From positions 4,340,001 through 4,404,000 of the forward strand of contig NZ_CP049786.1 of NCBI RefSeq assembly GCF_011290365.1: a stretch of DNA of 64,000 bases. The letters are read 5' to 3'. Source of the stretch: Leclercia sp. 29361 (GTDB lineage Bacteria; Pseudomonadota; Gammaproteobacteria; Enterobacterales; Enterobacteriaceae). The notes under the pieces are model-generated. The model was not told where the DNA came from. It searched no databases and saw only the letters and a list, made by a program, of their open reading frames with translations. A program made the translations under genes and the position numbers. Positions 45,501-56,724 of the stretch are shown piece after piece. Within the stretch, counting starts at the first letter, position 1. Every line of letters starts with the position of its first letter.

Positions 45501-47060
45501 CCGCCGCCGCACCACGATATCTACTCTATCGAGGATCTGGCGCAGCTGATTTTCGACCTGAAACAGGTCAACCCGAAAGCGATGATCTCCGTAAAACTGG
45601 TTTCCGAGCCGGGCGTGGGCACAATCGCCACCGGCGTGGCAAAAGCCTATGCGGATCTGATCACCATCGCCGGTTACGATGGCGGCACCGGGGCGAGCCC
45701 GCTCTCCTCCGTGAAATATGCGGGCTGTCCGTGGGAGCTGGGCCTGGTGGAAACCCAGCAGGCGCTGGTGGCGAACGGTCTGCGTCATAAGATCCGTCTG
45801 CAGGTGGATGGCGGTCTGAAAACCGGCCTCGACATCATCAAAGCGGCTATCCTCGGTGCAGAGAGCTTTGGCTTCGGTACCGGTCCGATGGTGGCGCTGG
45901 GCTGTAAATACCTGCGTATTTGTCACCTGAACAACTGCGCAACCGGTGTTGCAACCCAGGACGAGAAGCTGCGTAAGAACCACTATCACGGCCTGCCGTT
46001 CAAAGTGACCAATTACTTTGACTTCATCGCCCGCGAAACCCGCGAGCTGATGGCGCAGCTGGGCGTGACGCGTCTGGTGGATCTGATTGGCCGTACCGAC
46101 CTGCTGAAAGAGCTGGACGGATTCACGGCTAAGCAGCAGAACCTGAAGCTGTCCCGTCTGCTGGAAACGGCTGAACCGCATCCGGGCAAAGCGGTGTACT
46201 GCACCGAGAACAACCCGCCGTTCGACAATGGCGTGCTGAACGCCCAGCTGTTGCAGCAGGCGAAGCCGTTTGTGGATGAGAAGCAGAGCAAAACCTTCTG
46301 GTTTGATATTCGCAACACCGACCGTTCAGTCGGCGCAACGCTCTCGGGCTACATTGCGCAGACCCACGGCGACCAGGGTCTGGCTGCCGATCCGATCACC
46401 GCTCACTTCAGCGGCACCGCGGGCCAGAGCTTCGGCGTCTGGAACGCCGGCGGCGTTGAGCTGTACCTGACGGGCGATGCCAACGACTACGTCGGTAAAG
46501 GCATGGCGGGCGGTCTGCTGGCGGTGCGTCCTCCGGTCGGCTCGGCCTTCCGCAGCTGCGATGCCAGCATCATCGGTAACACCTGTCTGTACGGTGCCAC
46601 CGGGGGTCGTCTGTTTGCCGCGGGGCGTGCAGGTGAGCGTTTCGCGGTGCGTAACTCCGGTGCCATCACCGTGGTGGAAGGTATCGGCGATAACGGCTGT
46701 GAATACATGACCGGCGGGATCGTCTGCGTGCTGGGCAAAACCGGCGTCAACTTCGGGGCAGGTATGACCGGTGGTTTCGCCTACGTCCTGGACGAAAGCG
46801 GTGACTTCCGCAAACGCGTGAACCCGGAGCTGGTGGAAATCCTGGACGTTGAATCCCTGGCGATCCACGAGGAGCACCTGCGTGGCTTGATCACCGAGCA
46901 TGTGCACCATACCGGTTCCGTGCGCGGCGAAGAGATCCTGGCGAACTGGCCGGCGTTCTCTGCGAAATTCGCGCTGGTTAAACCGAAGTCCAGCGATGTT
47001 AAAGCCCTGTTGGGTCACCGTAGTCGTAGCGCAGCAGAGCTGCGTGTGCAGGCGCAGTAA
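42600..47060 (+). CDS. gltB: GltB, glutamate synthase (NADPH) large subunit
   Basis: GltB with GltD makes two glutamates from glutamine and 2-oxoglutarate. The start MLYDKSLEKDNCGFG has GGGGAGG nine bases upstream and gives 1486 residues, the accepted E. coli length. Removal of the 11-residue propeptide exposes C12, the glutaminase nucleophile. Then follow the central domain, the FMN/2-oxoglutarate synthase domain (with GGNSNSGEGGEDP and the cluster cysteines in CRYLRICHLNNC-type context near 1100) and the C-terminal beta helix. No longer in-frame extension like the old E. coli one exists. Confidence 0.97.
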   Translation: MLYDKSLEKDNCGFGLIAHIEGEPSHKVVRTAIHALARMQHRGAILADGKTGDGCGLLLQKPDRFFRIVAEERGWRLAKNYAVGMLFLNQDAEKAAVSRRIVEEELQRETLSIVGWREVPTNEGVLGEIALSSLPRIEQIFVNAPAGWRPRDMERRLFIARRRIEKRLQEDKEFYVCSLSNLVNIYKGLCMPADLPRFYLDLADLRLESAICLFHQRFSTNTVPRWPLAQPFRYLAHNGEINTITGNRQWARARTYKFQTPLIPDLHDAAPFVNETGSDSSSMDNMLELLLAGGMDIVRAMRLLVPPAWQNNPDMDPELRSFFDFNSMHMEPWDGPAGIVMSDGRFAACNLDRNGLRPARYVITKDKLITCASEVGIWDYQPDEVVEKGRVGPGELMVIDTRGGRILHSAETDNDLKSRHPYKEWMEKNVRRLVPFEDLPDQDVGSRELDDDTLASYQKQFNYSAEELDSVIRVLGENGQEAVGSMGDDTPFAVLSSQPRIIYDYFRQQFAQVTNPPIDPLREAHVMSLATSIGREMNVFCEAEGQAHRLTFKSPILLYSDFKQLTTLQEEHYRADTLDITFDVTEATLEETVNALCDKAEQMVRNGTVLLVLSDRNIAKNRLPVPAPMAVGAIQTRLVDKSLRCDANIIVETASARDPHHFAVLLGFGATAIYPYLAYETLAKLVDGQAIDKDYRTVMLNYRNGINKGLYKIMSKMGISTIASYRCSKLFEAVGLHDDVADLCFQGVISRIGGAGFSDFQQDLLNLSKRAWLARKPLDQGGQLKYVHGGEYHAYNPDVVRTLQQAVQSGEYSDYQQYAELVNNRPAATLRDLLAVNPGDTAVSINDVEPATELFKRFDTAAMSIGALSPEAHEALAEAMNSIGGNSNSGEGGEDPARYGTNKVSRIKQVASGRFGVTPAYLVNADVIQIKVAQGAKPGEGGQLPGDKVTPYIAKLRYSVPGVTLISPPPHHDIYSIEDLAQLIFDLKQVNPKAMISVKLVSEPGVGTIATGVAKAYADLITIAGYDGGTGASPLSSVKYAGCPWELGLVETQQALVANGLRHKIRLQVDGGLKTGLDIIKAAILGAESFGFGTGPMVALGCKYLRICHLNNCATGVATQDEKLRKNHYHGLPFKVTNYFDFIARETRELMAQLGVTRLVDLIGRTDLLKELDGFTAKQQNLKLSRLLETAEPHPGKAVYCTENNPPFDNGVLNAQLLQQAKPFVDEKQSKTFWFDIRNTDRSVGATLSGYIAQTHGDQGLAADPITAHFSGTAGQSFGVWNAGGVELYLTGDANDYVGKGMAGGLLAVRPPVGSAFRSCDASIIGNTCLYGATGGRLFAAGRAGERFAVRNSGAITVVEGIGDNGCEYMTGGIVCVLGKTGVNFGAGMTGGFAYVLDESGDFRKRVNPELVEILDVESLAIHEEHLRGLITEHVHHTGSVRGEEILANWPAFSAKFALVKPKSSDVKALLGHRSRSAAELRVQAQ

Positions 47061-48488
<1,428 letters not shown>

Positions 48489-48495
48489 TCCTCCC

Positions 48496-48521
48496 GGATC
48501 GGCGAGCCCCCTCGCCGATCC
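48496..48521. terminator. Stem-loop between gltD and the fimbrial operon
   Basis: GGATCGGCGAG and CTCGCCGATCC form a perfect 11-pair stem with a CCCC loop between two convergent gene ends. No T run follows on either strand, so termination efficiency is uncertain. Confidence 0.55.
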
Positions 48522-48525
48522 GCCA

Positions 48526-49227
48526 TTACAGATAGACGAGGCTGATCACCGCTTCACCGTCTAACTTAATTGTCTGGCTACTGCTCAACTGATTCGCCAC
48601 CGTGGCGCTGATCTGCAACGGGATCGTTGCGGAGCTGACCGGCTGCGGGCTCAATGTTCCCCTCTGCACAAAGGTGTAAAAGTAATCCTGGCTCGCAGGG
48701 AGCGGTAACAGATCGGTTTTCATCCATGGCCCCTCCAGATTTGCCGCCCCGGCTATATCCACCGCCACGCTGCGATCGCCCTCCGTTGCCGTCACGCCAG
48801 CACTATCGATCTGGACAGCGTAGCTGCCGATAGGGTGATTTTCTGCGGTCATGCCAAGACCAAAAAGGCGTTCTTTGTCAGAAATATACTGCCCGCCGTT
48901 GATCTGAAAACGCGCCCCCTGCTGACCTTTATCATCGATACCGTAGATCATCGAGGCGGCCCGGTTATCGCGCGCGGTGATAGCGACTGCCGTGGAGGAT
49001 TCACAGGTAAGGGTTAAGGTCAGATCCCGTGTCCCCAGTTGGGTAAAGGCGTGGGCCGATAAACTGCCGATGCTGCGGGAATTAAAATCCGCTACTCCGT
49101 TATTGCTCAGGGTCGGCGTGCAGGCGGCAGCATCGGCGGTGATATCAATGTCGATACTGACGCTGTCCTGCGCCAGCGCAGAGCTGGCCATCAAGGCCGT
49201 AAGAAACAGGTAAACCGCTCGCATCAT
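48526..49227 (-). CDS. DUF1120 fimbrial subunit, distal gene of Yhc-type operon
   Basis: The protein has a signal peptide (MMRAVYLFLTALMASSALA, cleaved before QD). Two cysteines lie in the mature N-terminal half (ACTPTLSN and LTCESS). It ends in ISLVYL with the penultimate tyrosine typical of pilin donor strands. It resembles the first subunit at 53013-53726 and the E. coli YhcF/GltF group. A distal position suggests a minor or tip subunit. It overlaps the preceding gene by four bases (ATGA). Confidence 0.8.
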   Translation of the reverse strand: MMRAVYLFLTALMASSALAQDSVSIDIDITADAAACTPTLSNNGVADFNSRSIGSLSAHAFTQLGTRDLTLTLTCESSTAVAITARDNRAASMIYGIDDKGQQGARFQINGGQYISDKERLFGLGMTAENHPIGSYAVQIDSAGVTATEGDRSVAVDIAGAANLEGPWMKTDLLPLPASQDYFYTFVQRGTLSPQPVSSATIPLQISATVANQLSSSQTIKLDGEAVISLVYL

Positions 49228-49754
49228 TGCACATCCAGTTTTATGTTCAGGTTGCCGCGCCAGGTCGTTCTGTCGGTAATGGTTCCCGGCTTTATCCGCG
49301 AAACAACCGAGAAAGTAACCGAGGCCGTTTTGCCACGGACCTCTTCACCCGTGATAAACGCCAGCCCCTGATTCAGTACAACGTTAAGCTGTTGACTGCC
49401 ACCCGTACGGGGGATAGCGTCATTCATCTGTACCGTTGCAAGTTGAACCGGCCGATCATCAACATGTGCGTTTAAGGCGATGATCTGCATCTCCCCTTCG
49501 CTGCCCAATGAAAACGTGCCGTTTCGCGATAAATCACTGCCCACAAACAGGCGGATGCGCTGCGGTTCGCTACAGACCGCCTGCACCTGGATCTGCTTTT
49601 CCGGTAGCGTGATGAATTGTGCGTTGGCCTGCTGCCGTTCGGCAGCACTTAACCGGCTGTAGGTCATCTTTTGCTGGCTGGCGATGAGCTGGCAATCGGC
49701 CCAACTCAGGACCGGCACGGCGAACAGCACAGCAAACAACAGAAAGGATCTCAT
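49224..49754 (-). CDS. Putative minor fimbrial subunit (Yhc-type operon)
   Basis: A 176-residue secreted protein with signal peptide MRSFLLFAVLFAVPVLSWA before DC. The mature part has two cysteines (positions about 21 and 60) and a beta-rich sequence ending GNLNIKLDV. I do not recognise a named domain; its place between usher and terminal subunit suggests an adaptor. The start at 49754 overlaps the usher stop (ATGA) with GGGAG at good spacing; an ATG two codons earlier is too close to it. Confidence 0.65.
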   Translation of the reverse strand: MRSFLLFAVLFAVPVLSWADCQLIASQQKMTYSRLSAAERQQANAQFITLPEKQIQVQAVCSEPQRIRLFVGSDLSRNGTFSLGSEGEMQIIALNAHVDDRPVQLATVQMNDAIPRTGGSQQLNVVLNQGLAFITGEEVRGKTASVTFSVVSRIKPGTITDRTTWRGNLNIKLDVQ

Positions 49755-52126
49755 TGGCATACTCCCTTTGCCGTTTCATAGAAGACATCACTCTGTACTT
49801 TTTCAGGCAGCGTCAAGACAATGCGACAATGATCAGGCGCCTTCTGGGCGACCAGAATCTGACTGGCAGTGGCGTCGTTCAGGAACACCACTCCCTCGTC
49901 GACAGACGTGGTAAGGTAATTACCGCGCTCGTCGGTAATAGCGAGATTTTTCGGCAATTTTTTGCCATCACTGGTACTCACTTCCAGCAGAACGCGACGC
50001 TGGGCGATCGCCGTAAACTGCACCTTGCCCACGGAACCACGTCCCTGTTTAAGTACCCGTATGCCATTGCCGACATCCATATTTTTAGGCAAGGTTTCGG
50101 TACCTATCTCTATGCGAGACTGGCGCCACGCGTTGAGTGAGGGCAGTACGGCATAGCCGCGATAATCCGTCCATACCGGCCCCTGCGGGGTATCAATTTT
50201 TACCCCGGCAACATCCTTATCCAGTGAGACAACCCCGAAGGTTTCGCGTACCGGTAACGGCGAGAACGTCACTCCATTCGCATGAGCCACGATACCGCCC
50301 TGCAATGAGCCGGAGTAGTTGCGACGGTTCTCTCCGGCCAGGTTGGCATTCAGCATCACCTGCGAATAGTGCAGATTACTGCTCAGGCCGGCGCTGACAC
50401 TTCTGTCATCCTCCTGCTGGCCCGCCTCAGCGCCCAACGAATAAAGATTATCGTCAGAGATATTACCGGTAATCGTCGAGCCAAAACGGGAAGTGTTGCC
50501 CTCACGCCGGGCATAGGAATTCACACTGCTTTTACCGAGCGGGAAGCTGATATTGAGATAGAAGAGATCGTCCGTTTTTCCGTCGCTATCCTTGCTCAGC
50601 TGGTGCTGCCAGTTAGCAGAAACATAAGCAGAGAGAATATCTTTCCCCCAGCCGGCGGTGAAGTATCGTGATTTTCCGTTGCGATTGCGGTTTTTGGTCT
50701 CATAGAAGCTGGTGCTAATCGTGCCGATTTTGTTGGTTTGCCACTGCAGCCCGACAGAGTACTCATGCTGTTTTGCCGCTGCGAAATCTTTATCGATGAA
50801 TTGTGAAAATTCCTGATAGCCCGACGAATACCAGGTTGATGCCGCTGTCACACTAATCCCCAACTGCGACACAATACTGGCTTCCGCACGATAACTCTGT
50901 CCCTGACGGGTATGTTTTTTATCGAAGGACTGGTTCATTTTCAGGCTCAGCAGGGTTGCCGCCGTTGGTGAGGTATCGATACCAAGCCCGGCTGCCAGAA
51001 ATTCTTCAGCCAGAATCATACCCACGTTGGCATTGCTGCCCGGAAGCAGCCGCCACCCGCCAGAAGCACTCGCTACCAGGGGTTTATCGCTGTAATCATC
51101 ACTGACCCGACCAATAGATAAAAAGAGCCCGGCAGGGTTTCTCATCCGTTGCAAATAGAGAGAAGCAGGAAGTACGACACTGTGCTGGCTGCCGTCGGTT
51201 TCGATAACCGTTACGTTGAGATCGCTGGTGTAGTTACGCAGTGAAACATCGGTTAGCGTAAAGGGACCAACGGGTACCAGCGTCGAATAGACCAGGATGC
51301 CCTGCTGACGAACTTCAACACGAGCTTGTGACGTATTGGCAATCCCGCTGACGTTAACCGGACTTTCCGACGATCCCAGACTGTTTTCTGGTGAGAATGC
51401 GATACCGTATAAACCGGTACCTTCCAGCAAGGTGTTATTCATACTCACTTCGCCCATCCTGGCGGTGGTATGCAAATCTACAAAGGTCCGCTGCATCCAT
51501 GTCTGGCTGTTTTCACTATTAAACCGCCCCTGCGATTGACTTAACAACTGATGAGTTCGAAGTAACCAGCCCGCGGTATTTATTCCTCCATCCAGCTGAG
51601 CCTGAGAATAGTTGCTCCTGCCGCCCCTGTATTCACTGCGGGAAGACATAGCTGAATAATTCAGTACCGCAGCCGTGCCATCCATCGCAAAGTCAGATGC
51701 GAACATGTGCTGACGGGTTATTTCGCCCGGAGGAACAATTAATTCAATTAACTCCTGCCCCGGCAGAAGATTTATCACCGCTTCCGGATGGGACTTAAGG
51801 TAATCGTAGCAGCCATCATGGTAATCATCTGGCACTCGTATGCTCGCATGCTCCATCAATGCTCGATCGAAGCAGATCTCCCCATCCTGCTGAATTTTCG
51901 CTACAAAGTGTCCTTTCTCCAGGCCGTTGACCTTCATGGTCACTGGAGCTGCTCCGGGCATAAAGCGTGATTTATGCGCAAAGTACTCAGATACTCCAGG
52001 ATCAATGCCCAGCGATTTTAACGTTTCAGTATCAAATTCGATGGCGCCGGTTTCAATGTCAGCAGCCTTTCCCTGGCGCGAACAAAGTAAACTGACTGCA
52101 CACATGAGCAGCGTTCTTTTAAACAT
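49751..52126 (-). CDS. yhcD: Outer-membrane fimbrial usher, YhcD-like
   Basis: This FimD/PapC-family usher forms the outer-membrane pore that assembles pilins delivered by the chaperone. The 791 residues compare with 793 in E. coli YhcD. A signal peptide (to about residue 21, GKA) precedes the N-terminal chaperone-binding domain. The 24-strand barrel includes the plug region (about 225-310), and two C-terminal domains follow from about 640. The conserved PVGPFTLTDV and the C-terminal cysteine pair (DHCRI and GVCQ) are present. It starts 20 bases after the chaperone. Confidence 0.9.
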   Translation of the reverse strand: MFKRTLLMCAVSLLCSRQGKAADIETGAIEFDTETLKSLGIDPGVSEYFAHKSRFMPGAAPVTMKVNGLEKGHFVAKIQQDGEICFDRALMEHASIRVPDDYHDGCYDYLKSHPEAVINLLPGQELIELIVPPGEITRQHMFASDFAMDGTAAVLNYSAMSSRSEYRGGRSNYSQAQLDGGINTAGWLLRTHQLLSQSQGRFNSENSQTWMQRTFVDLHTTARMGEVSMNNTLLEGTGLYGIAFSPENSLGSSESPVNVSGIANTSQARVEVRQQGILVYSTLVPVGPFTLTDVSLRNYTSDLNVTVIETDGSQHSVVLPASLYLQRMRNPAGLFLSIGRVSDDYSDKPLVASASGGWRLLPGSNANVGMILAEEFLAAGLGIDTSPTAATLLSLKMNQSFDKKHTRQGQSYRAEASIVSQLGISVTAASTWYSSGYQEFSQFIDKDFAAAKQHEYSVGLQWQTNKIGTISTSFYETKNRNRNGKSRYFTAGWGKDILSAYVSANWQHQLSKDSDGKTDDLFYLNISFPLGKSSVNSYARREGNTSRFGSTITGNISDDNLYSLGAEAGQQEDDRSVSAGLSSNLHYSQVMLNANLAGENRRNYSGSLQGGIVAHANGVTFSPLPVRETFGVVSLDKDVAGVKIDTPQGPVWTDYRGYAVLPSLNAWRQSRIEIGTETLPKNMDVGNGIRVLKQGRGSVGKVQFTAIAQRRVLLEVSTSDGKKLPKNLAITDERGNYLTTSVDEGVVFLNDATASQILVAQKAPDHCRIVLTLPEKVQSDVFYETAKGVCQ

Positions 52127-52146
52127 CCTTGTTTCTCTTACACCGT

Positions 52147-52818
52147 TTATTGTAATGGTGCGATATGACGCTCGCCTTTATATCCGTAACGACTGGCTGG
52201 ATAGAATTCGATCTGCGTATCAGCTTTATCCGGTAAAGGGACCGTCATGCTGGTGTGTGGGAGTAAATACGTGTTTTTCAGTCGGCCTTGCTGGCCCGAG
52301 GGCAATGATTTAAACCCTGTCGTCATCCGAACGACATAATTTGATGGATTGTTAACTATCAGGAAGTTACCCTTTTTTTGCCACTGCAGGTGCTTCCATG
52401 GGGCGATATCCTCCGCCAGCCCTGCGGGATGAATAATCACCGGTAAATCCTGACGAATGGTAACAGCCAGCCTCTCCTTACCTTTTTCTTTCGGTGGAAT
52501 GCCCTCAAAGGTGACCCGTTTCAGTTCCTCTTGCATTAGCGGCTTTTCCATTTGCAGAAGAAAACGCATTCGTTGCACGGCCCCGGCTTCAACGCGTACG
52601 ACAGGCTGAGAAACAATCAGACGAACAGATTTATTGCTTTCAGGGAGATCAACAATATTGGTGTATAACAGAGCGGGCTTTGAATCCGTATTGGTAATAT
52701 TCATGCTGGCTTCACCTTTCATAGCATCAACCAGTAATACGGACGTTTCTGGTACCATCCCAGTGGCGAAAGCCTGTACCGAAAAAAACAACAGGGAAAT
52801 AATAACGCTGCTTTTCAT
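52147..52818 (-). CDS. yhcA: Periplasmic fimbrial chaperone, YhcA-like
   Basis: A PapD-like chaperone that folds and delivers pilins by donor-strand complementation. The signal peptide ends near AFA. Domain 1 holds the alternating hydrophobic G1 strand near QRMRFLLQ, preceded by an acidic/arginine pattern. Domain 2 ends with EFYPASRYGYKGE. The 223 residues compare with 224 in E. coli YhcA. Confidence 0.88.
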   Translation of the reverse strand: MKSSVIISLLFFSVQAFATGMVPETSVLLVDAMKGEASMNITNTDSKPALLYTNIVDLPESNKSVRLIVSQPVVRVEAGAVQRMRFLLQMEKPLMQEELKRVTFEGIPPKEKGKERLAVTIRQDLPVIIHPAGLAEDIAPWKHLQWQKKGNFLIVNNPSNYVVRMTTGFKSLPSGQQGRLKNTYLLPHTSMTVPLPDKADTQIEFYPASRYGYKGERHIAPLQ

Positions 52819-52885
52819 AAAACTCTCAGTAAATATAACAATGAAAATTTAAATTAATTCCCGGAGATAAAGAAAAACCTTTAGA

Positions 52886-52999
52886 GTAAGATAAAAATAA
52901 TCTTACCTCGAACGTATAAATTTAAAATAAAGATAATAGCATTTAAAATGCGGTGCGACGTCTGGTTGTACTTTAGCGTATCTTACGCCGCACGCATTT
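52886..52999 (-). terminator. Tandem hairpins between first pilin and chaperone (likely attenuator)
   Basis: Read on the minus strand, AAATGCGTGCG pairs with CGCACCGCATTTT (outer arms 52989-52999 and 52945-52957) around an inner GCGTA/TACGC hairpin, and T residues follow. A second stem GTAAGAT/ATCTTAC lies at 52886-52906. Partial termination here would make more first subunit than chaperone and usher. Confidence 0.5.
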
Positions 53000-53012
53000 A
53001 TATTAATGTCTG

Positions 53013-53726
53013 TTAGAGATAGACGAGGCTCAGCGTTGCATTACCATCGAATTCAATTTCGTCAGAACCCAGAATAGAGGCAGTCTGGACACCGGCGGAA
53101 ATTTTCAGAGGAAACGATGCATCGGTGAACAGTTTAGGTGTAGAGCTACCGGTATTCGCGACAGTTACGATCCGCGCATTATCAGCAACCTGGAGAGCAT
53201 TACCCGCTGTACGCCAGGTTCTGCCTTCATCATCCGAGATGACGGTGGCCGTTGAAAGGCCATCCGCAGTAACATTTCCACCATCGATGGAGACACTATA
53301 AGCGCCGATTTTGGCATTATTTGGTGCCAGACCCAGACCAAAGCCTACATAGCTTTGGTTAGCAGCCGTGCCGCCAGAGAATGGAGAAACAATATAATTG
53401 CTGGCAGACAGTGCTACAGCAGAGCTGCTGCGGTTATCGATCATTTTAAAACCAACCGACGCAGCCGCTTCACAGGAGATTGTGAAGGTAATATCCTTCG
53501 AACCCAGTTGAACAAGACCATTTCCCGCTGGAGCGTTATTGATTGTAGAAGCAGCAATCGAACCAAAAGCAACTTCACCGCCATTGCTCAGAGCTGGGGT
53601 ACAAGCGGCAGGTACGATGGTACCGGTGACTTTTAATGTTGCTTCATTAGCAGCAATTGCCTGAGCAGATACCAGCAGCGCAGCACATACGCCCAGCGCA
53701 GATAATGTTTTCTTAAATACGGTCAT
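53013..53726 (-). CDS. DUF1120 fimbrial subunit, first gene of Yhc-type operon (probable major pilin)
   Basis: A secreted 237-residue protein. The signal peptide reaches AQAIA before ANEATLKVTG. The Cys pair (ACTPALSN and TISCEAA), the pilin-like beta-rich body and the C-terminal LSLVYL (penultimate tyrosine) mark a chaperone-usher subunit. It is similar to E. coli YhcF (238). The ATG at 53726 has AAGGAA at good distance; the adjacent GTG is an unlikely start. First position and the downstream hairpins suggest the most abundant subunit. Confidence 0.82.
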   Translation of the reverse strand: MTVFKKTLSALGVCAALLVSAQAIAANEATLKVTGTIVPAACTPALSNGGEVAFGSIAASTINNAPAGNGLVQLGSKDITFTISCEAAASVGFKMIDNRSSSAVALSASNYIVSPFSGGTAANQSYVGFGLGLAPNNAKIGAYSVSIDGGNVTADGLSTATVISDDEGRTWRTAGNALQVADNARIVTVANTGSSTPKLFTDASFPLKISAGVQTASILGSDEIEFDGNATLSLVYL

Positions 53727-54185
53727 CACTTTTCCTTAAATATTACTAATCAACAATGGACGTTGTTGAGTATGTCCCTACAAAATAATGAGGTGTGCAG
53801 TGAATAGATATATCCACAGACTATTTGTAATAAATAGTGACCGTAAGCATACAAGAAAGCCTTAAATATATCATTTAAGTTCACTACAACATCTATTAAC
53901 ATAGACCAAAACATTCCTTCCATTTATACACAGGAAGTTATGATAATCATGTACTTCATTTTTTATCTTTTGCTTATACGTATATAAGGAATAAGACTAT
54001 TGATACCGTCTGAAAAAACCAATCACAGCACTAATATATGTTGCTACCAGAAACCAAAAACTGGTTACCCCCGGTAATATATTGCAGCCCAGTATTGATA
54101 GATGTTTTATATGTCATCAACATTTTGTATTTTAATATTGTATGAGTAACTATGATAACTCGTAGATGGAGCGATCATTGGACAT
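53727..54185. promoter_or_regulatory. AT-rich upstream region of the fimbrial operon
   Basis: About 459 bases without a gene, visibly richer in A and T than the surrounding genes. This is where the fimbrial promoter and H-NS or other silencing sites would be expected. I looked for flanking inverted repeats of a fim-type phase switch and found only short ones (ACCAG/CTGGT near 54050), so a switch is not supported. Confidence 0.5.
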
Positions 54186-54212
54186 AAAAAAAGGGCCTGA
54201 GGCCCTTTTTTT
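54186..54212 (-). terminator. sspAB terminator
   Basis: GGGCCTGAGGCCC with seven A before and seven T after forms a compact stem on either strand. It directly abuts the sspB stop codon. Confidence 0.85.
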
Positions 54213-54696
54213 ATTTCACAACGCGCAGTGCCGGACGGCCGCCACGCGGAGGTGGTGTATCATCAGGATCATCATCGTGATCCGGTTTATCCCCGTCGAT
54301 GATCGACATGACCGTTTCGCTTTCGGTTCCGCCGTTTTCATCATTCAGCGTGGCACCTTCTTCATCGTATGCCGCTTCCGGCTCGAACATGGTGCCTGCG
54401 CCGTTTTCACGGGCATAGATGGCCAGTACGGCAGCCAGCGGCACAGAGACCTGGCGCGGCACACCACCGAAGCGGGCATTGAAGCGAACTTCATCGTTCG
54501 CCAGCTCCAGACCACCCACAGCTCGCGGGGCAATGTTCAATACGATTTGACCGTCACGTGCATATTCCATAGGAACCTGCACGCCCGGCAACGTCACATC
54601 CACAACCAGGTGCGGCGTGAGCTGGTTATCCAGCAGCCATTCATAGAAGGCGCGCAGCAGATACGGACGGCGTGGAGACAGCTGTGACATTTCCAC
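54211..54696 (-). CDS. sspB: SspB, ClpXP specificity-enhancing factor
   Basis: SspB tethers ssrA-tagged proteins to ClpXP. The ssrA-binding domain (about 1-110) is followed by an acidic flexible linker, and the ClpX-binding tail RGGRPALRVVK is intact. A GTG start (MEMSQLSPR) is preferred because it aligns with E. coli MDLSQLTPR and lies nine bases after GGGG, giving 161 residues (E. coli 165). ATGs at 54702, overlapping the sspA stop, and at 54690 are alternatives. Confidence 0.95.
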   Translation of the reverse strand: MEMSQLSPRRPYLLRAFYEWLLDNQLTPHLVVDVTLPGVQVPMEYARDGQIVLNIAPRAVGGLELANDEVRFNARFGGVPRQVSVPLAAVLAIYARENGAGTMFEPEAAYDEEGATLNDENGGTESETVMSIIDGDKPDHDDDPDDTPPPRGGRPALRVVK

Positions 54697-54701
54697 AATC
54701 A

Positions 54702-55340
54702 TTAACCCCGGCCGAGACGCATTTCACGTTCAGCTTCTGTCAGTGAAGCCAGGAAAGAGTCGCGCTCGAAGACACGCGTCATGTAGCCTTTCAGCTCTTT
54801 CGCACCCGGGCCGCTAAATTCGACGCCCAGAATCGGCAGACGCCACAGCAGCGGAGCCAGGTAGCAATCGACCAGACTGAATTCGTCGCTCAGGAAGAAC
54901 GGACGCTGACCGAATACCGGTGCAATCGCCAGCAGCTCTTCACGCAGCTGTTTACGTGCAGCATCGGCTTCTGAAGAGGAACCGTTCACAATAACGTTCA
55001 TCAGCGTATACCAGTCTTTCTCGATACGCTGCATGTACAGGCGGCTTTCACCACGTGCAACCGGGTAGACCGGCATCAGTGGCGGATGAGGGAAACGCTC
55101 ATCCAGGTATTCCATAATGATACGGGATTCCCACAGGGTCAGCTCACGATCCACCAGCGTTGGTACGCTCTGGCTTGGATTGAGATCGATAAGATCCTGA
55201 GGCGGGTTATCCTTTTCCACATGCTCGATCTCAAAACTGACACCCTTCTCGGCCAGCACGATACGAACCTGATGGCTATAAATGTCAGTAGGACCAGAAA
55301 ACAGCGTCATTACCGAACGTTTGTTGGCAGCGACAGCCAT
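54702..55340 (-). CDS. sspA: SspA, stringent starvation protein A
   Basis: SspA is a glutathione-transferase-fold protein that binds RNA polymerase and supports stationary-phase acid tolerance by lowering H-NS. It has 212 residues as in E. coli, with the thioredoxin-like N-terminal domain (GPTDIYSHQVRIVLAEKGV) and a helical C-terminal domain. It is the first gene of sspAB. The gap of about 310 bases to rpsI includes an rpsI terminator and presumably its promoter. Confidence 0.97.
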   Translation of the reverse strand: MAVAANKRSVMTLFSGPTDIYSHQVRIVLAEKGVSFEIEHVEKDNPPQDLIDLNPSQSVPTLVDRELTLWESRIIMEYLDERFPHPPLMPVYPVARGESRLYMQRIEKDWYTLMNVIVNGSSSEADAARKQLREELLAIAPVFGQRPFFLSDEFSLVDCYLAPLLWRLPILGVEFSGPGAKELKGYMTRVFERDSFLASLTEAEREMRLGRG

Positions 55341-55595
55341 GAAAACCTCCAGGTATATTCAGAATTTTTACTGCTACCAGCCATACAGGCTAGCCAGATG
55401 TTTTGTTGTCCATCCCTGAGAATTTCTCCTCTTGTTCAAAAAGAGAACAAAAATCGAGCATTCACCGTTATCTGGACAGAAAAGTGGATGATAGTTTACC
55501 AGATTTTGCGGCCTTTGTGGTGAGGCGATTCTGGAAATGCGGAAAAAGAGGGCAGAAAGGACGTCTGAATGTGGATAACCTAGGCGTTACCCATA

Positions 55596-55620
55596 AAAAA
55601 ACCCGCCGAAGCGGGTTTTT
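55596..55620 (-). terminator. rplM-rpsI terminator
   Basis: AAAAACCCGC-CGAA-GCGGGTTTTT is a ten-pair stem with a CGAA loop and T residues on the minus strand, 33 bases after the rpsI stop. Confidence 0.85.
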
Positions 55621-55652
55621 CGCCAATTGTTGTCTGCCGAAGCAGAAACCAA

Positions 55653-56048
<396 letters not shown>

Positions 56049-56060
56049 CTATAATCCCGA

Positions 56061-56724
<664 letters not shown>

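Noticed and set aside
53727-54185. Invertible phase-variation switch upstream of the fimbrial operon
   Set aside because: I looked for paired inverted repeats and a nearby recombinase gene; only five-base arms were seen and no recombinase is in the window.
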